Shown in pieces: positions 4,929 to 8,657 of a DNA stretch of 8,657 bases. Location: positions 1 to 8,657 of the forward strand of contig CAZRHF010000097.1 of the NCBI GenBank assembly GCA_964599835.1, given 5' to 3'. The DNA comes from SFWF01 sp964599835 (GTDB lineage: Bacteria; Bacillota; Clostridia; Oscillospirales; Acutalibacteraceae). The position numbers and the translations under genes were made by a program. The notes beneath the pieces are model-generated. The model was given only the letters and a program-made list of their open reading frames with translations. It was not told where the DNA came from and ran no database searches. How positions within the stretch are numbered: the stretch's first letter is position 1; each line of letters begins with the position of its first letter.

Positions 4929-6926
4929 ATGCATTGGTCAGAAGAAATAGCACAAAAAATTATCGAAAGAAACCCGAATAAAGAGGAGTACGTCTGCGCC
5001 GCAGGTATTTCCCCCTCGGGCTCTATTCACATCGGAAACTTCCGTGATATCGCTACCAGCTATTTTGTAGTTAAAGCCCTTCGCAAAATGGGCAAAAAGG
5101 CCCGTCTTCTCTTCTCCTGGGACGAGTTCGACCGTCTTAGAAAGGTTCCCGTAAACGTTGCCGCCGAGACCGTTGGCTTTGAAGAGCACATCGGCAAGCC
5201 CTACGTAGACGCTCCCGACCCCTTCGGTAGCACGGAATCCTACGCAAAGCATTTTCAGAACGAGTTTGAGGCTTCCATAAAGAAGTTCGGAATCGATATG
5301 GACTACCGCTATCAGGCAAGCCAGTACAGAAGCGGAAAGTATGCCGAGCACGTTATCCACGCTCTTAAAAACAGAGAAAAGATATTTGATATCCTCGACT
5401 CCTTCCGTACTCAGGACGCAACTGAGGACGAAAGAAAGAATTACTATCCCGTCGGTATCTACTGCTCACATTGCGGCAAGGACACCACCAAAATAACAAA
5501 GCTTTCCGATGACTGCAAGGTTGCTGAATATGAGTGTGAGTGCGGTCACAAGAGTTCCTTCAATTTTGAGACCGACTTTAACTGCAAGCTTGCCTGGAAG
5601 ATCGACTGGCCTATGCGCTGGATGTATGAGGGCGTCGACTTCGAGCCGGGCGGAAAGGATCACGCCTCCCCCACCGGCTCCTATCAGACCAGCCGAATAA
5701 TCGCTAAGGAGATCTACGGCTACGAGGCTCCCCTCTTCCAGGGCTATGAGTTTATCGGAATCAAGGGAACCACCGGCAAAATGTCCGGCTCCTCGGGACT
5801 TAATCTTACCCCCGATACCCTTTTAAAGCTCTACGACCCCGAGATCATTCTCTGGCTCTATTCCAAGACCGAGCCCACCAAGGCCTTTAACTTCTGCTTC
5901 GACGACGAGATCCTTCGTCAGTATTTTGAGTTTGACCGAATGATGAATGCTTTTGTCACCGGTAAGGCCGACGAGCATATCAGCTCCATTATGGAGGGCG
6001 CCCTTATTGAGGGCAGAACGGCCGAGACCGTTTCGATGCAGCTTCTCGTTTCCTTAGGCTCCATCGTTGATTTCAACGTTCCCATGCTGGAGACGGTGTT
6101 TGAAAAGATCGGAACCCCCTATAAATATGAAGAGTTCAAGGAAAGACTCGACCGCGCAAAATTCTGGCTTGAGCAGTGCTCTCCCGAAAGCGTCAACAAG
6201 CTTCGCGAGACCAGAAATTTCGAGGTTTACGCAGAGCTTGACGAGCAGGAAAAGGCCGCCGTTAAGATGCTCTTTGAATATCTTTCTACCGACGGCTACT
6301 CCCTTGACGACCTTAACACCGAGCTTTATGCAATTCCTAAGCGCATCTACGGCGAGGATATGGACCAGAAGGCACTTAAGGCCATTCAGGGCAAGTTCTT
6401 CAAGAACGTTTATAAGCTTCTTATCGACAAGGAGCAGGGCCCCCGTCTCTATCTCTTCCTCTTTGCGGTTGAAAAGGAGCGTTACGTAAAGCTTCTCGAT
6501 TTCTCTTATCCCCAGACCGAGGAAGAAAAGGAACTTGACGCTAAGGCCGAAGCTGAGGCAAAAGCCAAGGCGGACGAGCCCAAGGCCGACCCAATTAAGG
6601 AGCAGATCACCATCGACGAGTTCGACAAGGTAGATATGCGGGTCTGCAAGATCTTAAAGGCAGAGGAGATCAAAAAATCTCATTCCTGCTTAAAGCTCAC
6701 CCTTGACGACGGTCTCGAAGGACGGGTCATCGTTTCTTCTATAAAGAACGAGTATACCCCCGAACAGCTTGTAGGAAAGAAGATAATCGTTATCGCAAAT
6801 TTAAAGCCTGCCAAGTTCTCTGGCGTACAGTCAAACGGTATGCTTATTGCCGCAACCGCTGAAGAGTGTGGCTGTAAGGTAATTTTCGTGGACGATTCGG
6901 TTCCCACCGGAACGGCTATCCACTAA
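4929..6926 (+). CDS. lysS: Class I lysyl-tRNA synthetase fused to a C-terminal Trbp111-type tRNA-binding domain
   Basis: This 665-residue cytoplasmic enzyme is predicted to attach lysine to tRNA-Lys. Residues 1 to about 525 match class I LysRS (archaeal type, tRNA-synt_1f), not the class II LysS of most bacteria. HIGN (34-37), preceded by ISPSG (27-31), is the HIGH signature, and KMSGSSG (284-290) is the KMSKS signature. A CxxC (179, 182) and CxC (203, 205) pattern suggests a zinc knuckle. Class I LysRS is normally about 520-530 residues, so this one is complete and carries an extra piece. That piece is an Ala/Lys/Glu-rich linker (about 531-556) and an OB-fold tRNA-binding domain (about 559-665) recognisable from IDEFDKVDMRV (562-572), LVGKKIIVIANLKP (614-627) and GVQSNGMLIAA (632-642), as in Trbp111 and the MetRS C-terminus. 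The site GAGGTG lies 6 nt before the ATG. The reading frame runs unbroken across the junction. The proline symporter gene follows 22 bp downstream with no terminator between. Gene symbols for class I enzymes vary (lysS or lysK). Confidence 0.95.
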   Translation: MHWSEEIAQKIIERNPNKEEYVCAAGISPSGSIHIGNFRDIATSYFVVKALRKMGKKARLLFSWDEFDRLRKVPVNVAAETVGFEEHIGKPYVDAPDPFGSTESYAKHFQNEFEASIKKFGIDMDYRYQASQYRSGKYAEHVIHALKNREKIFDILDSFRTQDATEDERKNYYPVGIYCSHCGKDTTKITKLSDDCKVAEYECECGHKSSFNFETDFNCKLAWKIDWPMRWMYEGVDFEPGGKDHASPTGSYQTSRIIAKEIYGYEAPLFQGYEFIGIKGTTGKMSGSSGLNLTPDTLLKLYDPEIILWLYSKTEPTKAFNFCFDDEILRQYFEFDRMMNAFVTGKADEHISSIMEGALIEGRTAETVSMQLLVSLGSIVDFNVPMLETVFEKIGTPYKYEEFKERLDRAKFWLEQCSPESVNKLRETRNFEVYAELDEQEKAAVKMLFEYLSTDGYSLDDLNTELYAIPKRIYGEDMDQKALKAIQGKFFKNVYKLLIDKEQGPRLYLFLFAVEKERYVKLLDFSYPQTEEEKELDAKAEAEAKAKADEPKADPIKEQITIDEFDKVDMRVCKILKAEEIKKSHSCLKLTLDDGLEGRVIVSSIKNEYTPEQLVGKKIIVIANLKPAKFSGVQSNGMLIAATAEECGCKVIFVDDSVPTGTAIH

Positions 6927-6948
6927 AAATCACAAAGGAGAAGGTTTT

Positions 6949-8526
6949 ATGGATTCACAAACCCTACAAACCCTGATAGCGATGGTCGTTTATATGGCCG
7001 CAGTTATCGTTATCGGAATCGTATTTGCTAAAACAGCTAACAAAAGCTCGGAAAACTATTTTCTCGGCGGACGCAGTCTCGGTCCCTGGGTAACCGCAAT
7101 GAGCGCCGAGGCCTCGGATATGTCGGGCTGGCTCCTTATGGGTCTTCCCGGTGTAGCCTACTGGTGCGGACTTGCCGACGCCGCCTGGACGGCTATCGGT
7201 CTTGCCCTCGGTACCTATTTCAACTGGCTTATCGTCTCAAAAAGACTTCGCCGCTATTCTATAAGGGCCAATAATTCTATTACCCTGCCCGACTTCTTCT
7301 CCAACCGTTTCAGAGAGAAGAAAAAGGTCATTATGATACTTGCCGCCCTCTTTATCCTCATTTTCTTCACGGTCTACGCCGCAAGCTGCTTCGTTACCTG
7401 CGGAAAGCTTTTCTCTACCCTCTTCTTCGGCGGTAACTACTACGTTGCAATGATGGTTGTTGGCGCGGTCTTCGTTCTTCTTTACACCATCCTCGGCGGC
7501 TTCCTCGCCGAATCGGCCTCCGACTTTATGCAGGCCATCGTTATGATCGGTGCACTGACCGTAATCGTTATTATCGCAACAATAAGCGCAGGCGGAATAG
7601 GTGCCGTGGTTGAAAACGCACAGTCCATTCCCGGATTTTTCGAGTTCTTCGGTCTTGCCGATCCCGTTACCAACGCCGACGAAGTTCAGCAGGTCGTAAA
7701 CGGCGTACCTCAGTTTGCCGCCACCGCAAAGCCCTACGGCTGGCTCTCGGTCGTATCAATGCTGGCTTGGGGTCTCGGCTACTTCGGTATGCCTCAGGTA
7801 CTCCTCCGCTTTATGGCCATCCGCAAGGAGAAGGAACTTAAGATGTCGAGAAGGATCGCTATGGTATGGGTGGTAATCTCCCTTGCCGTTGCAGTATTCA
7901 TCGGTATTATCGGACGTCAGCTCTTCCCCGTAGAGCATCTCACCTCTTCCTCTGCCGAAAACATATTCATAACCCTTTCCACACATTTTCTGCCTCCCAT
8001 TATCGCAGGACTCGTTATGGCCGGAATCCTTGCCGCTACCATCAGCTCCTCCGATTCCTATCTTCTCATTGCCGCATCTGCGGTTGCTAAGAACATATTT
8101 CAGGGCGTTGTTAAGAAGAACGCCACCGACAAGCAGGTTATGTGGGTAACCCGTATCACCCTTCTGGTTATCGCCCTTATTGCCATCATTATGGCTCTGG
8201 ACGAAAACAGCGTCATCTTCAATATCGTTTCCTTTGCTTGGGCAGGCTTCGGTGCGACCTTCGGCCCCCTTATGATATTCTCCCTCTTCTGGAAGCGTAT
8301 CAACGTACCGGGAGCTATAGCCGGTATGGTCAGCGGTGCCGCAATGGTATTTATCTGGAAGCTTGTTATCAAGCCCATCGGCGGACTTTTCGCAATCTAC
8401 GAGCTTCTCCCCGCATTCATTGTTTCCTGCATCGCGATCGTTGTCGTATCCCTCCTCACCAAGGCTCCTTCGAAAGAGATCGAGGAAGACTTCGAAGCCG
8501 TTAAAACAGGAGCAGTAGAACAGTAA
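6949..8526 (+). CDS. putP: Sodium/proline symporter, PutP-type (SSS family)
   Basis: This 525-residue inner-membrane protein belongs to the sodium:solute symporter family and is predicted to import proline with Na+. The PutP signature SAEASDMSGWLLMGLPG (52-68) is present; D57 and M58 correspond to the sodium-site region of characterised PutP. GYFGMPQVLLRFMAI (277-291) and the Ser-rich segment TISSSDSYLL (364-373) match the later conserved helices that complete the Na+ site. Hydrophobic segments are evident near 8-27, 126-148, 164-184, 195-213, 303-322, 348-380, 398-416, 424-447, 455-472 and 480-503, consistent with the 12-13 helices of the family. Length is close to the usual 500. AAAGGAG ends 8 nt before the ATG. 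The gene lies 22 bp after lysS and precedes a terminator, so the two are probably one transcript. Proline could serve as nutrient or osmoprotectant; no putA, P5C dehydrogenase or proline reductase gene is visible. A related SSS substrate cannot be excluded. Confidence 0.93.
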   Translation: MDSQTLQTLIAMVVYMAAVIVIGIVFAKTANKSSENYFLGGRSLGPWVTAMSAEASDMSGWLLMGLPGVAYWCGLADAAWTAIGLALGTYFNWLIVSKRLRRYSIRANNSITLPDFFSNRFREKKKVIMILAALFILIFFTVYAASCFVTCGKLFSTLFFGGNYYVAMMVVGAVFVLLYTILGGFLAESASDFMQAIVMIGALTVIVIIATISAGGIGAVVENAQSIPGFFEFFGLADPVTNADEVQQVVNGVPQFAATAKPYGWLSVVSMLAWGLGYFGMPQVLLRFMAIRKEKELKMSRRIAMVWVVISLAVAVFIGIIGRQLFPVEHLTSSSAENIFITLSTHFLPPIIAGLVMAGILAATISSSDSYLLIAASAVAKNIFQGVVKKNATDKQVMWVTRITLLVIALIAIIMALDENSVIFNIVSFAWAGFGATFGPLMIFSLFWKRINVPGAIAGMVSGAAMVFIWKLVIKPIGGLFAIYELLPAFIVSCIAIVVVSLLTKAPSKEIEEDFEAVKTGAVEQ

Positions 8527-8527
8527 A

Positions 8528-8559
8528 AACAAAAAAGACCCGAAAGGGTCTTTTTTGTT
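8528..8559. terminator. Terminator after putP, second copy of the 36-bp terminator repeat
   Basis: It is the same perfect 14-bp stem with a GAAA loop as at 1259-1290: arms 8528-8541 and 8546-8559, loop 8542-8545. The identity to the first copy extends over 8528-8563. It starts just after the putP stop codon. Its symmetric A and T tracts would also allow it to stop transcripts arriving from the right. Confidence 0.93.
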
Positions 8560-8567
8560 AGGGTCAA

Positions 8568-8650
8568 GCGGCTACGCCGCAATGATGTGTGCTTCGCACA
8601 TAATGTTCGGCTGACGCCGAATGATGAATGATGTGTTGCCTACGGCAACA
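8568..8650. repeat. Array of four micro-hairpins with variable stems and ATG-rich linkers
   Basis: There are four consecutive perfect stem-loops: GCGGC-TAC-GCCGC (8568-8580), TGTGC-TTC-GCACA (8588-8600), TTCGGC-TGAC-GCCGAA (8606-8621) and TGTTGCC-TAC-GGCAACA (8634-8650). Stems are 5, 5, 6 and 7 bp and all different in sequence. Loops are 3-4 nt and alike (TAC, TTC, TGAC, TAC). Linkers are AATGATG, TAATG and TGATGAATGATG. The array probably continues past the window end. Every stem is symmetric although its sequence differs, which suggests selection or a copying mechanism that maintains pairing. Function unknown; it is not a CRISPR array. Confidence 0.85.
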
Positions 8651-8657
8651 TTAAGGT

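Noticed and set aside
7756..8532. 258-residue minus-strand open reading frame opposite putP
   Set aside because: It is antisense to a clear PutP homologue. Its composition (Gly, Asp, Lys, Tyr and Cys heavy) is what the reverse reading of hydrophobic codons gives, and it has no ribosome binding site or family resemblance.
1259..8563. Composite transposon bounded by the 36-bp terminator repeats
   Set aside because: The copies are terminators in direct orientation immediately after genes. There is no transposase, no target-site duplication was seen, and the enclosed genes include a housekeeping synthetase.
8568..8650. CRISPR-like array
   Set aside because: The units are short, unevenly spaced and differ in sequence; there is no constant repeat of 24-40 bp and no cas gene.

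Overview
The window looks like chromosomal DNA from a Gram-positive anaerobe of the class Clostridia, most likely an uncultured Oscillospiraceae-type gut bacterium. The grounds are AGGAGG-like ribosome binding sites throughout, SigA-type promoters (TATAAT with 16-17 bp spacers), a DUF4838 family protein, a lipoprotein with a lipobox, and intergenic DNA full of short palindromic repeats of the kind seen in such genomes. The taxon is inference; no marker gene settles it. There are five protein genes and no tRNA, rRNA, CRISPR array, transposase, integrase or phage gene that I can see.

Layout. 1-300 is non-coding and filled with short inverted and tandem repeats. An extended -10 promoter (305-313) then drives a lone lipoprotein gene (364-1254), closed by a perfect 14-bp GNRA-loop terminator that can work in both directions. 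1288-1377 is a separate 33-nt imperfect inverted repeat. A CapA-family metallophosphatase gene (1410-2507) lies on the minus strand. Its promoter is divergent from that of a DUF4838 gene (2733-4688), and the 225-bp gap between the two genes holds a perfect 12-bp palindrome. The DUF4838 gene has its own terminator (4697-4730). A strong promoter (4857-4885) then starts a two-gene unit: a class I lysyl-tRNA synthetase with an extra C-terminal Trbp111/EMAP-type tRNA-binding domain (4929-6926) and, 22 bp downstream, a PutP-type sodium/proline symporter (6949-8526). This unit ends in a terminator identical over 36 bp to the one after the lipoprotein gene. The window closes with a run of four micro-hairpins (8568-8650) separated by ATG-rich linkers, which probably continues past the window edge.

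How the genes fit together. The lipoprotein, CapA-like and DUF4838 genes appear to be single-gene units with no visible shared pathway. The lysyl-tRNA synthetase and proline transporter are probably co-transcribed, linking tRNA charging with uptake of an amino acid or osmolyte. No defence, biosynthetic or mobile system is apparent. The most unusual content is the LysRS domain fusion and the intergenic repeats: the micro-hairpin array, the duplicated terminator, the purine-rich inverted repeat, the heptamer repeat, and the overlapping inverted repeats near the start.
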